Positions 26,539-35,105 are shown, counted from the first letter of the stretch. The stretch is DNA of 35,105 nt from an uncultured Cryomorphaceae bacterium (GCA_937129395.1 CAKZNE010000001.1:1-35105); one strand, 5' to 3'. Notes: generated by a model not told the origin, from the sequence alone. Made by a program: numbers and translations.

Positions 26539-28299
26539 TTATGGATTGACTTGTTTAATTACCTCTCCACAGGTGAGCATTTTATCACCATAATATGGAT
26601 TCCTTATTTCACTTTTTTGGCTGATCCAGTTGGCCCCTAAATTATTATTGACCATCGGACAAAACTGAATATAGGCAGTGTCTCCAATCGATCCTTCCAC
26701 TTCTAGCAATTGAATAAAAAGCTTTGAAACAATTTGAAATCCGGATCTAATCTCTTTTAGATCATTTGCTCTTCCCATGGCATTTAAGGTGTTTTGCAGC
26801 CTTTCACTATTCCAATCCGAAACGGATTGATAGGCATTATTTTCAATTTTCTGGATGGACCTTGCCAAAGCAGAACTTTTAAGTTTTCCTTCATTTAAAT
26901 CACTCAGGATCAAAGCATCCTTTAAAGAAAAATACTCGCTAAAAAGTGACTTTATCGATAAATCCGAATCCTTTTTCTCCTGTTTGTGATGTCCTGAAAT
27001 TGGTGGAGAATTACTTTGAGATTTAGTTCCATGATTATGAATTTGAGGGCTAGGTCCTCCATAGGGATTCATCATACTTGGTTTCCCTGCTAATTGTGCT
27101 GCAGCATCAACACTGAATGCCCCGTTGGTAACGATCTCTTCCATTTCGCTTAAACCCTGATTAATTATATAGCTATCGCCCAAAGACAATCCCAGCTGCA
27201 CTTCTCTCAATAAAAAACCGACTTTAGTATTTGAATTTTGTTTCACAAAAACTATGGACCGTTCTCCTGTCCACATTACAGCCGATTTGGGGACAATTAT
27301 TTTTTCCTTTTCATCAATTTTACTTTTTATGATTCCAGAAACTAGCATTTCAGGTTTCAGATCCAATTCTTTATTATCAAACTCAAGTCTTGCTTTTGCC
27401 ACTCTGGTTTTAGCGTTTAGGATTGGATCCATAAAACTGACCACCCCATTTAATGTTTTACCTGGAAATGATAAGAGCGAAAATTCCACCTTATCTCCTT
27501 TTTTCACCCAATTGATGTCGCTTTCATAAATATCAAATAATACCCAGGCCTTAGATAAATCGGTGACTTTGAAAAGGGTTTGTCCCTCTTTAATATAAGC
27601 ACCCTCATTTATCATTTTTTCCGCCACTACTCCAGACACGTCTGCCATAATTGGGAAATATCCAGAGCTCTCCTTATTCTTAATAATAGCTTCAATTTGA
27701 TTCTCAGTGAGCTTCCAATTCCTCAATTTTGATTTCGCCGCTTCAAACATTTCTGGAAATTCACTTTTAGATTTATTTGCTTCCAACAATTCCTCTTGGG
27801 CAACCTCTAATTGGGGACTGTAAATTTTTGCTAAAACTTGTCCCTTAGAAACAAATTCTCCCGTATAGTTGACTTTCAAAACTTCCACCCTGCCCGACAA
27901 ATGGGAAGTTTGAGAATAAACCTCTCTTTCGTCAACGGTAACTTTCCCATTAACCCTTAGCCATTTAATTGGAATTTTTCTTTCTACCACGGAGGTTTGA
28001 ATATTGGCTAGATTCATGGCCGAGGGAGACATGCTTATCGACAAGGGATCATCATTATTATCGGTATTTTCAAGCATTGGAATTAGATCCATTCCGCAGA
28101 TAGGGCATTGTCCTTCTTCGCTTTGTTTTATTTGAGGATGCATGGAGCAGGTCCAAATTTCTTCTTTGGAGATAGCCAAATTTGCCTTTTTTCTTTCTTG
28201 ATTTTCATCTGCAGAGCCAAAAAACATCGAACCAAGACTTAGGCCTAATACCAAAGCCAAAAGGCCTATGAAATATTTCGATTTTATAAAATTGTTCAT
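26539..28299 (-). CDS. cusB: CusB-type RND periplasmic adaptor with metal-binding and DUF3347 domains
   Basis: Membrane-fusion protein linking the CusA pump to the CusC channel. It is 586 aa, longer than simple adaptors. It starts with a membrane helix (YFIGLLALVLGLSLGSMFF). A heavy-metal binding domain follows at about 47-75, WTCSMHPQIKQ...GQCPICGMDLIPM (Cys51, His54, Cys65, Cys68). The adaptor core has VDEREVYSQTSHLSGRVEVL, the lipoyl-like GQVLAKIYSPQL, and the barrel VEFSLLSFPGKTLNG. A linker of roughly 45 residues then holds methionines and histidines (PSPQIHNHGTKSQ, GHHKQEKK). The end is a DUF3347 domain (FCPMVNNNLGANWIS, NPYYGDKMLTCG). The start codon lies one base from the CusC-like stop on the same strand. 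Confidence 0.92.
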   Translation of the reverse strand: MNNFIKSKYFIGLLALVLGLSLGSMFFGSADENQERKKANLAISKEEIWTCSMHPQIKQSEEGQCPICGMDLIPMLENTDNNDDPLSISMSPSAMNLANIQTSVVERKIPIKWLRVNGKVTVDEREVYSQTSHLSGRVEVLKVNYTGEFVSKGQVLAKIYSPQLEVAQEELLEANKSKSEFPEMFEAAKSKLRNWKLTENQIEAIIKNKESSGYFPIMADVSGVVAEKMINEGAYIKEGQTLFKVTDLSKAWVLFDIYESDINWVKKGDKVEFSLLSFPGKTLNGVVSFMDPILNAKTRVAKARLEFDNKELDLKPEMLVSGIIKSKIDEKEKIIVPKSAVMWTGERSIVFVKQNSNTKVGFLLREVQLGLSLGDSYIINQGLSEMEEIVTNGAFSVDAAAQLAGKPSMMNPYGGPSPQIHNHGTKSQSNSPPISGHHKQEKKDSDLSIKSLFSEYFSLKDALILSDLNEGKLKSSALARSIQKIENNAYQSVSDWNSERLQNTLNAMGRANDLKEIRSGFQIVSKLFIQLLEVEGSIGDTAYIQFCPMVNNNLGANWISQKSEIRNPYYGDKMLTCGEVIKQVNP

Positions 28300-28300
28300 A

Positions 28301-29539
28301 TTATTCAGTTTTTGCGGTTAAATATTCAAGCTCTACTAGGGCCAAATAATAATCCTTTACCGCTTTTAATTCTTCTTTTTGGTATTTCAAGGATAGTTGT
28401 TGATTTTTTAAAACTTCAGTAAAATCCTCCTCGGAATTTTTGTATTCTCGAAGTAACAGTCTGTTCAACTGCTCAGTTTTAAGGATCTGATTTCTTGAAT
28501 TGTATTTTAGCTTTATTGCTTTTTCCATTTGAAACAAGGCTCTTTCATGGTTCGTTAATAATCTATTTTCCAAATCTGCTTTGGAATAAGCCAAGCTTTC
28601 AATTTGTAGATCAACTTCCGCTATGGCACTTTTATATTTTTTTCTGAAAATTGGGAGGCTCACTGTTAGCATTGGCATCAAAATATCTTTGCCATTATCA
28701 TCTAGGACGATATCCTGGCGTTTTCCAACAATGGCATAATCTAAGCCGAGCCCAATTTTTGGCCAAAGCATTTTTCGTACTGCAATTTTTGAGGCTTCCT
28801 TGGATTTAATACTTAGCTCTTGTGCTTGCAATAAAGGATTGTTGGAAAGCAAGCTGTCCTTTTGAAAAGCCTTTTCTAATTTTGCAATTTCTATTAAATC
28901 CGGAATTGAAATATGGAATGATGGGTCGCGATTTAATAGGTGGTTAAATTGTACCGATAAGGGTCTTTTTTCTTCAAGAAGAATTTCGATATCGGTTTCA
29001 CTATTTTCAATTAATAATTCAGCTCGAATAACATCAGACAAGGATCCTGAACCATTCTCCAACTTTTTAAGGGCAATATCTTTAAGTGTTTGAAGTAATT
29101 CTTTGTTTTTCTTTTCAAGGGCCAATAATCTATGAACTTCGTACAGTGAATACCATGTTTGCTTCACATCCCTATAAAGTAAGTTCTTGGAGTCTAAGAA
29201 CTCTTTAAATTTTACTTCAGCAGCAAAAGAAGCAGCATCCTCCCTTGCCGCGGTGGTCCCAAACCATGGAAACATTTGGCTTAGGCTAATCTTTGCTCTC
29301 TGTGGGCCCACTCTTGTTTCTACTGGACTAATAAAATAGCCAAAAGAAAGACTTGGATCGGGCAGAGCTTTTGCCTGGGGAATTCTTTGCAATGCGCTTT
29401 CAAATGCTGCATAGCTGGCTTTTAAGCCAAGATTATTTTCTCCAGCTATGGTTAAATACTCATTCAATGTTTGCCCATTGGAAACCAGAGGCAGAAACAA
29501 TAGAATAAGCCAAAATTTATTTCTTAAAACTTGATTCAT
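28301..29539 (-). CDS. cusC: TolC-family outer-membrane channel (CusC-like)
   Basis: Outer-membrane exit duct of the tripartite efflux pump. The 412-aa protein has a signal peptide (KFWLILLFLPLVSNGQ) and the TolC repeat structure: long helices (SASLFAAFESALQ-like) with an N-terminal LNEYLTIAGENNLGLKASYAAFESALQRIPQAKALPDPSLSFGYF. The latter, A-x-ALPDPxLSFGY, is typical of Cus/Czc outer-membrane components. The second repeat has the matching NNPLLQAQELSIKSKEASKIAVRKMLWPKIGLGLDYA. It overlaps the CusA stop by the ATGA at 29536-29539, so translation is coupled. No lipobox is evident. Metal specificity comes from the partner pump. Confidence 0.92.
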   Translation of the reverse strand: MNQVLRNKFWLILLFLPLVSNGQTLNEYLTIAGENNLGLKASYAAFESALQRIPQAKALPDPSLSFGYFISPVETRVGPQRAKISLSQMFPWFGTTAAREDAASFAAEVKFKEFLDSKNLLYRDVKQTWYSLYEVHRLLALEKKNKELLQTLKDIALKKLENGSGSLSDVIRAELLIENSETDIEILLEEKRPLSVQFNHLLNRDPSFHISIPDLIEIAKLEKAFQKDSLLSNNPLLQAQELSIKSKEASKIAVRKMLWPKIGLGLDYAIVGKRQDIVLDDNGKDILMPMLTVSLPIFRKKYKSAIAEVDLQIESLAYSKADLENRLLTNHERALFQMEKAIKLKYNSRNQILKTEQLNRLLLREYKNSEEDFTEVLKNQQLSLKYQKEELKAVKDYYLALVELEYLTAKTE

Positions 29540-32500
29540 ACTTGTTTTTTAAGTTTTCTTTCCTGTTTAATACTGTATAAAACTGGAACAATGAAATAGG
29601 TGATGGAAGCTATTGCCATACCACCAAAAGCAGGAATCGCCATGGGTATCATTATATCTGCTCCCTTTCCGGTGGAAGTCAATACTGGAAGCAAAGCGAT
29701 CATTGTTGTCGCGGTTGTCATAATTGCGGGTTTTATTCTTTTCTGACCTGCTTTTAGTACTGCGTTTCGGATTTCAGCTTTTGTATTAGGACTGTTTTTC
29801 AAAAAGCTTTGATCTAGATAGGTTCCCATCAAAACTCCATCGTCGGTGCTTATTCCAAAAAGCGCAATAAAGCCCACCCAAACTGCGACGCTAAGATTTA
29901 TGCTATGCATTTGAAAAAGATGCCTCATGTTGGTGTCAAAAAGGGAAAAATTAAAGGCCCATTCTTCACCATATAACCAAATCATAATGAAGGCTCCACT
30001 GAATGACATGGCTATCCCCATAAAAATCATCAATGAGGTGCTTACCGATTTAAATTGAAAATAAAGGATGATAAAAATTATGATGAGAACCACAGGCACA
30101 ATGATGGAGAGTCGTTTTTCGGCCCTAATTTGATTCTCATAATTTCCTGAAAATTTGTAATTAATTCCAGGCGGAATTATTAATTCACCGCTTTCAACTT
30201 TCGATTTTATAGCTTCTTTTGCCTTTTCTACAACCTCTACTTCCGAGAGGCCATCATTCTTATCAAAAAGTACATATCCGACTAAAAATGTATTTTCACT
30301 TTTAATCATCTGAGGTCCTTTTACATATTCAATATCCACTAATTCTGAGAGGGGGACTTTGTTTCCAAGAGGCGTAGAAATGAGGATACGTTTTAAATCC
30401 TCCGGATCGTCTCTTAGTTCTCTGGGATAGCGCACACGAACGGGAAACCTTTCTCTCCCTTCAATGGTGGACGTAATTTGCATACCTCCAATGGCAGTTT
30501 CAATATTCTCCTGAATATCAATTACGCTAAGCCCATGTAATGCAATTGCTTCTCTATTGATATTGAGGTGTATATAGGGTTTTCCAACTATTCTTTCGGC
30601 AAAAACTACATCGGCTTTAACTTCTGGAATATCCTTTAAAATCGTTTCGAGTTTTAAGCCAAAACTTTCAATACTTTTAAGATCAGGACCAAAAACTTTT
30701 ATTCCCATAGGAGCCCTCATACCTGTTTGAAGCATTACCAATCGGGTTTGGATAGGCTGTAGTTTTGGGGCGGATGTAAGGCCAGGGATTTTGCTAACCT
30801 TTACGATCTCCTTCCAAATATCATCTGGTGATTGAATATGTTTTCTCCAGTTCCGAAAATACTCTCCATTGGCATCGGGTATTAAATCGTCTTCCACTAT
30901 TCCTAAGCTTAATGCCTCTTCATTAGAAAGAGAATCCTTAGATTTTAAAATAAACCTACTATCCTTATCTACTTTAAACCTCGATTTATGTCCTTGTTCA
31001 TTAACTATAAATTGTGGTTTATAGTTGACAATATTTTCGAACATGGAGATTGGAGCCGGGTCTAATGCAGTTTCTGCTCTCCCCATTTTTCCAACAGCAA
31101 GCTCTACCTCCGGAATTTGTGACATGAGCATATCCAGCTGCTGGACCATCATTTTATTTTGTTGCATTCCCGAATGCGGCATGGATGTGGGCATTACTAA
31201 AAAACTTCCCTCATCTAAATTGGGCATAAACTCCTCCCCCAACCCAGGGAATTTTTCATCCAAACTCTTCCAAACATAGGTCGATTTTAGATCAATATTT
31301 AGTTGTTTAAATCCTTTGGGAACAAATCCAAATACTCCAGAAAACCCTTGCCAAATTACAAGGCTAAAAAAAATCAACACCACGGGGAGCATTAGAAATT
31401 TGGCTTTGTTCATCAAGCACCAATTCAGAATTTTCTGGTAATATTTTTCCAATAAGAAAAAGGTCCCAAGGATAATTGTAATTAGAATTCCAACGAAAAT
31501 GAAGTTTAAAAAAGCGGATTTGTTTGGCCCTAATGGAACCCACTCATTGGCTAGAAACCAAATGACAAAAAACAAAGTAATCCCTACTCTTAAATGTTTT
31601 AAAACAAAATTTCTTGGATTTCCCAATTCTGAAATTACACCAGCCAGTCCAAAGACCATAAGGGCAGCCCCTGCCCAAATGCTAATCCAAATAGATAAAA
31701 ACAAGCCCGAAACAATTAATAGAATATTTACAGCTTTTCCTTTAAAATTTTTAGACATCTTAAAACCAAAGAGCCAATTGGCCAAAGTGGGAAGTATAAT
31801 TAGAGCGACTATAAGTGCAGAAAGTAGAGCAAAGGTTTTGGTAAACGCAAGAGGTTGGAATAATTTTCCTTCGGCGGCCTCGAGCGTGAAAACGGGAATA
31901 AAACTGACAATAGTAGTGGCAACAGCAGCCACAATTGCTGAGCTCACTTCAGATGTGGCATTTCTCACCGTATCTATTAATTTTTGACTTGGAAAATCCT
32001 TGATGTGTTTGAGTATATTCTCAGATAGTACAATCCCTAAATCAACCATGGTACCTATAGCAATAGCAATTCCGGAGAGAGCTACAATATTTGCTTCAAC
32101 ATGAAAATATCTCATGGCGATGAAAACCATTAGCACTGAAATAGGCAAAATACTGGAAATGAGAATGGAGGCCCTCAGATTCAAAAGCATTACCAGAACT
32201 ACCAAAATCGTAATAAGAAACTCCAAAGAAAGAGCCTCTTCTAGGGTTCCAAGAGTTTCATTTATTAATTGTGTTCTATCGTAAAACGGAACAATGGTGA
32301 GGGTACTTTGAATGCCATTTGGTAAAATCTTGGAAGGCATTCCTTGTTTTAATTCTTGAATTTTATCCTTTACATTGTTTATCACTTGAAGAGGATTTGA
32401 GCCATATCTTGAAACGACTACTCCTCCCACTACCTCCGCACCCCCTTTATCCAAAAGCCCGCGCCTTGTGGAGGGCCCTAAGCTCACCACCGCTATATCT

Positions 32501-33330
32501 TTAATAGTAATCGGAACATTTTGATTTACGCTTACTACTGCCTTTTCAATGTCCTCAATAGATTTAACATTACCCAGGCCCCTTATTAAATATTCTGCCT
32601 TATTTATTTCTATAGTTTTTGCCCCAACATCTTTGTTTGATCGAGAAACGGCCTTCATTACTTGATGAAGGGAAATATTATAAACTTCAAGGGCATTAGG
32701 GTTTACATCAATCTGATATTCTTGAGTGTGCCCTCCAATAGATGCCACTTCCGAAACACCATCAACTGAGTTTAATCCATATTTAACATAAAAATCTTGA
32801 ACAGTTCTAATTTCATGGAGATCCCAACCCCCTGTCGATTCTCCATTTTTGTCCCTTCCCTCCAAAGTATACCAATATACTTGTCCCAAAGCCGTGGCAT
32901 CTGGTCCTAAAGATGGTTGTACCCCATCGGGTAAAAGGCCATTTGATAAAGAGTTTAATTTCTCTAATACTCTAGTTCGTGACCAATAAAATTCAACATC
33001 TTCATTAAAAATTAAATAGATGGTACTAAAACCAAATACAGAAGAACTCCTAATAGATTTTACCCCTGGAATCCCTAATAAAGATGTGGTTAAAGGATAG
33101 GAGATTTGATCCTCAATATCTTGAGGAGACCTCCCTTGCCATTTTGTAAAAACAATCTGTTGATTTTCACCAATATCAGGTATCGCGTCCACTGGAACGG
33201 GATCAGAAGGAAGAATAGGATTTTCCCAATTAAATGGGCTGGTAACGACTCCCCATCCAATAAATAACAGCAAAAGCAAAACTGTAATTATTTTATTTTC
33301 AAGGAAATAGCTTATTATTTTAGTAAGCAT
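29536..33330 (-). CDS. cusA: CusA-type Cu(I)/Ag(I) RND efflux pump with two large insertions
   Basis: Inner-membrane trimeric proton antiporter of the heavy-metal RND group. At 1264 aa it is about 215 longer than E. coli CusA (1047). The fourth-helix signature GTMVDLGIVLSEN (427-439) is the monovalent-metal form (compare GAMVDAAIVMIEN in CusA), not the CzcA type. The CusA metal site is three methionines (573, 623, 672 in E. coli); here they are Met713 (FLVMPTSMP), Met763 (APISMFE) and Met866 (RLVMLQTGMRAPMGIKVFG). The first two are exactly 50 apart in both proteins. An insertion of about 54 residues lies between the second and third. A second, membrane-rich insertion occupies about 525-660. 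Start codon ATG at 33330 with MLTKIISYFLENKIIT. Confidence 0.94.
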   Translation of the reverse strand: MLTKIISYFLENKIITVLLLLLFIGWGVVTSPFNWENPILPSDPVPVDAIPDIGENQQIVFTKWQGRSPQDIEDQISYPLTTSLLGIPGVKSIRSSSVFGFSTIYLIFNEDVEFYWSRTRVLEKLNSLSNGLLPDGVQPSLGPDATALGQVYWYTLEGRDKNGESTGGWDLHEIRTVQDFYVKYGLNSVDGVSEVASIGGHTQEYQIDVNPNALEVYNISLHQVMKAVSRSNKDVGAKTIEINKAEYLIRGLGNVKSIEDIEKAVVSVNQNVPITIKDIAVVSLGPSTRRGLLDKGGAEVVGGVVVSRYGSNPLQVINNVKDKIQELKQGMPSKILPNGIQSTLTIVPFYDRTQLINETLGTLEEALSLEFLITILVVLVMLLNLRASILISSILPISVLMVFIAMRYFHVEANIVALSGIAIAIGTMVDLGIVLSENILKHIKDFPSQKLIDTVRNATSEVSSAIVAAVATTIVSFIPVFTLEAAEGKLFQPLAFTKTFALLSALIVALIILPTLANWLFGFKMSKNFKGKAVNILLIVSGLFLSIWISIWAGAALMVFGLAGVISELGNPRNFVLKHLRVGITLFFVIWFLANEWVPLGPNKSAFLNFIFVGILITIILGTFFLLEKYYQKILNWCLMNKAKFLMLPVVLIFFSLVIWQGFSGVFGFVPKGFKQLNIDLKSTYVWKSLDEKFPGLGEEFMPNLDEGSFLVMPTSMPHSGMQQNKMMVQQLDMLMSQIPEVELAVGKMGRAETALDPAPISMFENIVNYKPQFIVNEQGHKSRFKVDKDSRFILKSKDSLSNEEALSLGIVEDDLIPDANGEYFRNWRKHIQSPDDIWKEIVKVSKIPGLTSAPKLQPIQTRLVMLQTGMRAPMGIKVFGPDLKSIESFGLKLETILKDIPEVKADVVFAERIVGKPYIHLNINREAIALHGLSVIDIQENIETAIGGMQITSTIEGRERFPVRVRYPRELRDDPEDLKRILISTPLGNKVPLSELVDIEYVKGPQMIKSENTFLVGYVLFDKNDGLSEVEVVEKAKEAIKSKVESGELIIPPGINYKFSGNYENQIRAEKRLSIIVPVVLIIIFIILYFQFKSVSTSLMIFMGIAMSFSGAFIMIWLYGEEWAFNFSLFDTNMRHLFQMHSINLSVAVWVGFIALFGISTDDGVLMGTYLDQSFLKNSPNTKAEIRNAVLKAGQKRIKPAIMTTATTMIALLPVLTSTGKGADIMIPMAIPAFGGMAIASITYFIVPVLYSIKQERKLKKQV

Positions 33331-33429
33331 TCAAAGATGAATTGAAATTAATTTATTCGAAATTTCTCCAATGGTTTAGCCATCGAATTAAGCACCATTA
33401 TTAGTGCTCTTTTCAATAAATTATCAATC

Positions 33430-33852
33430 CTAAATAATAAAACGTTGCAATAAAACGGTGAGTTCCGGAAGCGGAAGTGGGGGGGTATATAAAAATTTCA
33501 GGTCAATATCTTGACGATCTGAAAAATTGGTTTTTGAAACAAAAAGCAATACGGCATAAACAAGATTCGTACTGGTATGGCTGGATATTGAGGAATTTAA
33601 ATCCACATCCATTCTTAGAGATTCATGTTGATCTTCACAACATGGTTTTGGGCTAATATTTGAAAACTCAGAATTTATTTCATGAAAACATTCGCCTTCC
33701 GTTAGGCTCTCCATTCCGCAATCTAAATCTTCATTCGCCAATGAGATTTTCTTTTTTACAGCCTCACCTCCACAATAGTGGGTTTTAATGCTAAACCCAA
33801 AATTGGGTGCCAACATTAACAAAGCTAAAAATATGGAAATCAGTTTTTTCAC
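33430..33852 (-). CDS. HYC_CC_PP family protein
   Basis: A 140-aa exported protein with signal peptide MKKLISIFLALLMLAPNFGFS. It shows all three marks the family is named for: THYCGG (His25-Cys27), PCCEDQH (Cys71-72) and YTPPLPLPELTVLLQRFII (Pro124-125). It has more cysteines in between (DLDCGMESLTEGECFHEI). These proteins are common in Bacteroidota beside metal-efflux genes. The cysteine and histidine content suggests a periplasmic Cu-binding or sensing role, but this is inferred from composition and context; I know of no tested function. The gene lies 99 bases before CusA and 58 bases after the HMA-MauE gene, all on the same strand. Confidence 0.88.
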   Translation of the reverse strand: MKKLISIFLALLMLAPNFGFSIKTHYCGGEAVKKKISLANEDLDCGMESLTEGECFHEINSEFSNISPKPCCEDQHESLRMDVDLNSSISSHTSTNLVYAVLLFVSKTNFSDRQDIDLKFLYTPPLPLPELTVLLQRFII

Positions 33853-33910
33853 TTCTTCGAAATTACAAAAAATGAATGCTTCCTAGTTTATATAATTTTG
33901 ACATTTGATT

Positions 33911-34648
33911 CTATATTTTTTCGAGTATTAACATTAAAGCAGCCATCAGGATCATGGTGGCATTTTCAATTATGGTAACACTGGTCATTGGTAAATTGAA
34001 GACATCTCCCAAACAAGCACATTTTATTTTCCTCTTATTTAAATTGCTTTGAATGACCCCTATGCTTCCTAAACCTAGAACTATTATAGTTAGCCAATTG
34101 GTAAGCCTGGGTTGAAAGTTAATTAAATAAAAAACTCCTAAAAAAAGCTCTACAAAAGGGTAAACATAGGCCCATCCGCCCCATTTCTGACTAAGGATAT
34201 CATACATTTTATAGCTATTTGCAAAACCTTTAATGTTTAATAATTTAAAAAAGGAAAAGGCGATAAAAAACCCAGCCATAAAGTGCCTCATAGCCAATTT
34301 AATGGAAAATGAATCAAAAGGAAATTGAACTAAAAGGCAAATCCCTAATAGAAATAACACAATCAAAATCAAGGGCTTATAGGTCTTAATCGATTTTTCT
34401 ATTACTACAGGTTCTTCAAATTGAGGAGAAGCTTGGATATTGGAAATCACATAGTTCTTATTTGGACTAACCAATTGTTGTAGCTCCTTAAGAGAAAGAG
34501 CTTCTTGAAAGTGAATAGTTACTTGTGGAGTTTCAAATTGCATTTTCACCGAACTGATACTACTTGATTCAAGTAAGCGATTTGTTATTTTTTTGATGCA
34601 TTGGTTACAGGTGATTCCCGAAATAGCATAATCTTTAATCAACATCAT
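33911..34648 (-). CDS. HMA domain fused to MauE/DoxX-like membrane domain
   Basis: A 245-aa membrane protein. Residues 1 to about 70 are a heavy-metal-associated domain with the Cu(I)-binding GITCNQCIKK (Cys14, Cys17) and a VKMQFETPQVTIHF strand. After a linker come four or more membrane segments (LILIVLFLLGICLLVQF, HFMAGFFIAFSFFKLLNI, VYPFVELFLGVFYLI, WLTIIVLGLGSIGVI) and the closing RKIKCACLGDVFNLPMTSVTIIENATM, which is typical of MauE proteins. In methylamine utilisation MauE helps form disulfides. Here the CxC and metal domain suggest handling of Cu(I) or of thiols at the membrane. The start has two adjacent ATGs. It lies downstream of the AraC-type regulator on the same strand. Confidence 0.85.
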   Translation of the reverse strand: MMLIKDYAISGITCNQCIKKITNRLLESSSISSVKMQFETPQVTIHFQEALSLKELQQLVSPNKNYVISNIQASPQFEEPVVIEKSIKTYKPLILIVLFLLGICLLVQFPFDSFSIKLAMRHFMAGFFIAFSFFKLLNIKGFANSYKMYDILSQKWGGWAYVYPFVELFLGVFYLINFQPRLTNWLTIIVLGLGSIGVIQSNLNKRKIKCACLGDVFNLPMTSVTIIENATMILMAALMLILEKI

Positions 34649-34733
34649 TTTCAGTTTATTTAGAATTCAAATCTCCCTAATAAACAGGGAAAAACTTTAC
34701 AGAATTATCTAAATTGTTTCCATGATTGTGTTG

Positions 34734-35105
34734 CTACTCATCCAATGATTTTCGATCTAAAATTCTTTGTTTTTTAAATGATGAGGGAGTCATGCCTGTC
34801 TCCTTTTTAAATTGGCCTGAAAGGTGAGCCACGCTGCTATAATTCATTTTAAAAGCAATTTCAGATAAATTTTGGTTGCCATAAAACAACAATTCTTTTA
34901 CCCTTTCAATTTTTTGTTGAGTAATAAATTTTTCAATTGTAATTCCCTCTAGAGAAGAAAATAGGCGACTTAAATAAGAGTAATCATGATTCAAGTTTTC
35001 TGCTAAATAAGTTGAATAATTGACTTTTAACACCTCGTTTGAATAATGAACCTGTTTTATTATTAAGGTTTTGAGTTTAGAAATTAATTTGGATTTATTG
35101 GTTTC
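34734..35105 (-). CDS. AraC-family regulator, C-terminal part (cut by right window edge)
   Basis: Transcription regulator, likely of the copper locus. The ORF track starts at a GTG (35033), but the frame is open to the last base, reading ETNKSKLISKLKTLIIKQVHYSNEVLKVN ahead of it, so the gene continues beyond the window. 124 codons are visible. The AraC double helix-turn-helix is complete: YLAENLNHDYSYLSRLFSSLEGITIEKFITQQKIERVKELL, then LSEIAFKMNYSSVAHLSGQFKKETGMTPSSFKKQR. Short AraC proteins of this kind, without an obvious sensor domain, precede HMA/Cus genes in many Bacteroidota (from memory). It lies 85 bases upstream of the HMA-MauE gene on the same strand. The inducer is unknown from this fragment. 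Confidence 0.88.
   Translation of the reverse strand, partial: ETNKSKLISKLKTLIIKQVHYSNEVLKVNYSTYLAENLNHDYSYLSRLFSSLEGITIEKFITQQKIERVKELLFYGNQNLSEIAFKMNYSSVAHLSGQFKKETGMTPSSFKKQRILDRKSLDE

Noticed and set aside
31499-31987. 162-aa plus-strand ORF inside cusA
   Set aside because: Antisense shadow of the membrane part of cusA; composition mirrors the opposite strand and no motif is seen.
33391-33414. AGCAC...GTGCT inverted repeat before cusA as a copper-regulator operator
   Set aside because: Only five or six pairs, no resemblance to a CueR, CsoR or CopY site that I can defend, and the gap is very A+T rich, so chance is likely.

Overview
The window looks like chromosomal DNA from a low-GC member of the Bacteroidota, most likely Flavobacteriales. 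Four signs support this: two secreted proteins end in type IX secretion sorting domains (PNP, then YDxxGR or YNLQGQ-type motifs); several -7 promoter elements match TAnnTTTG, the element used by the Bacteroidota sigma factor; several lineage-typical families occur (HYC_CC_PP, DUF3347, the LptC/CNNM/PpiD block, LysM plus PBP1 fusion); and intergenic DNA is very A+T rich. No species can be named from the sequence alone.

Left part (1-12.2 kb) is mostly housekeeping. It holds the start of malate dehydrogenase (cut by the window edge), a small lipocalin-like lipoprotein, gyrB, a PKD-domain secreted protein, a VWA plus AAA ATPase pair, a guaA-LysM/PBP1 two-gene operon, and a membrane-anchored SRPBCC plus GyrI-like protein. 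Strong hairpin terminators separate most units. One of them, for the VWA/AAA operon, lies inside the 3' end of the convergent LysM gene.

Middle part (12.5-20.4 kb) is one tight minus-strand series running coaX, an outer-membrane beta-barrel protein, a TPR protein, lptC, a 69-aa membrane protein, a CNNM/CorC-type protein and a PpiD-like foldase. Genes overlap or nearly touch, and the series ends at a strong terminator. The theme is envelope biogenesis: LPS export, periplasmic folding and outer-membrane proteins. coaX and tRNA-Phe are divergent, and their two predicted -7 elements form an 11-bp inverted repeat.

Right part (20.4-35.1 kb) is accessory in character. Directly downstream of tRNA-Phe(GAA) is a tyrosine recombinase with an in-frame stop near its N-terminus, a frameshift that cuts off the catalytic tyrosine, and a lost catalytic histidine. 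The ORF track shows only its middle. Next come a lipoprotein with a beta-propeller-like body and a CxxC C-terminus, a small four-cysteine protein upstream of it, and a YCF48/BNR-type secreted protein. The window ends with a minus-strand Cu(I)/Ag(I) efflux locus: AraC-type regulator (cut by the edge), HMA-MauE membrane protein, HYC_CC_PP protein, CusA, CusC/TolC, CusB and a DUF3347 lipoprotein. CusA keeps all three methionines of the known metal site but has two large insertions. I found no CRISPR array, insertion sequence or clear att repeat. The least explained items are the four-cysteine peptide plus CxxC lipoprotein pair and the VWA/AAA pair.
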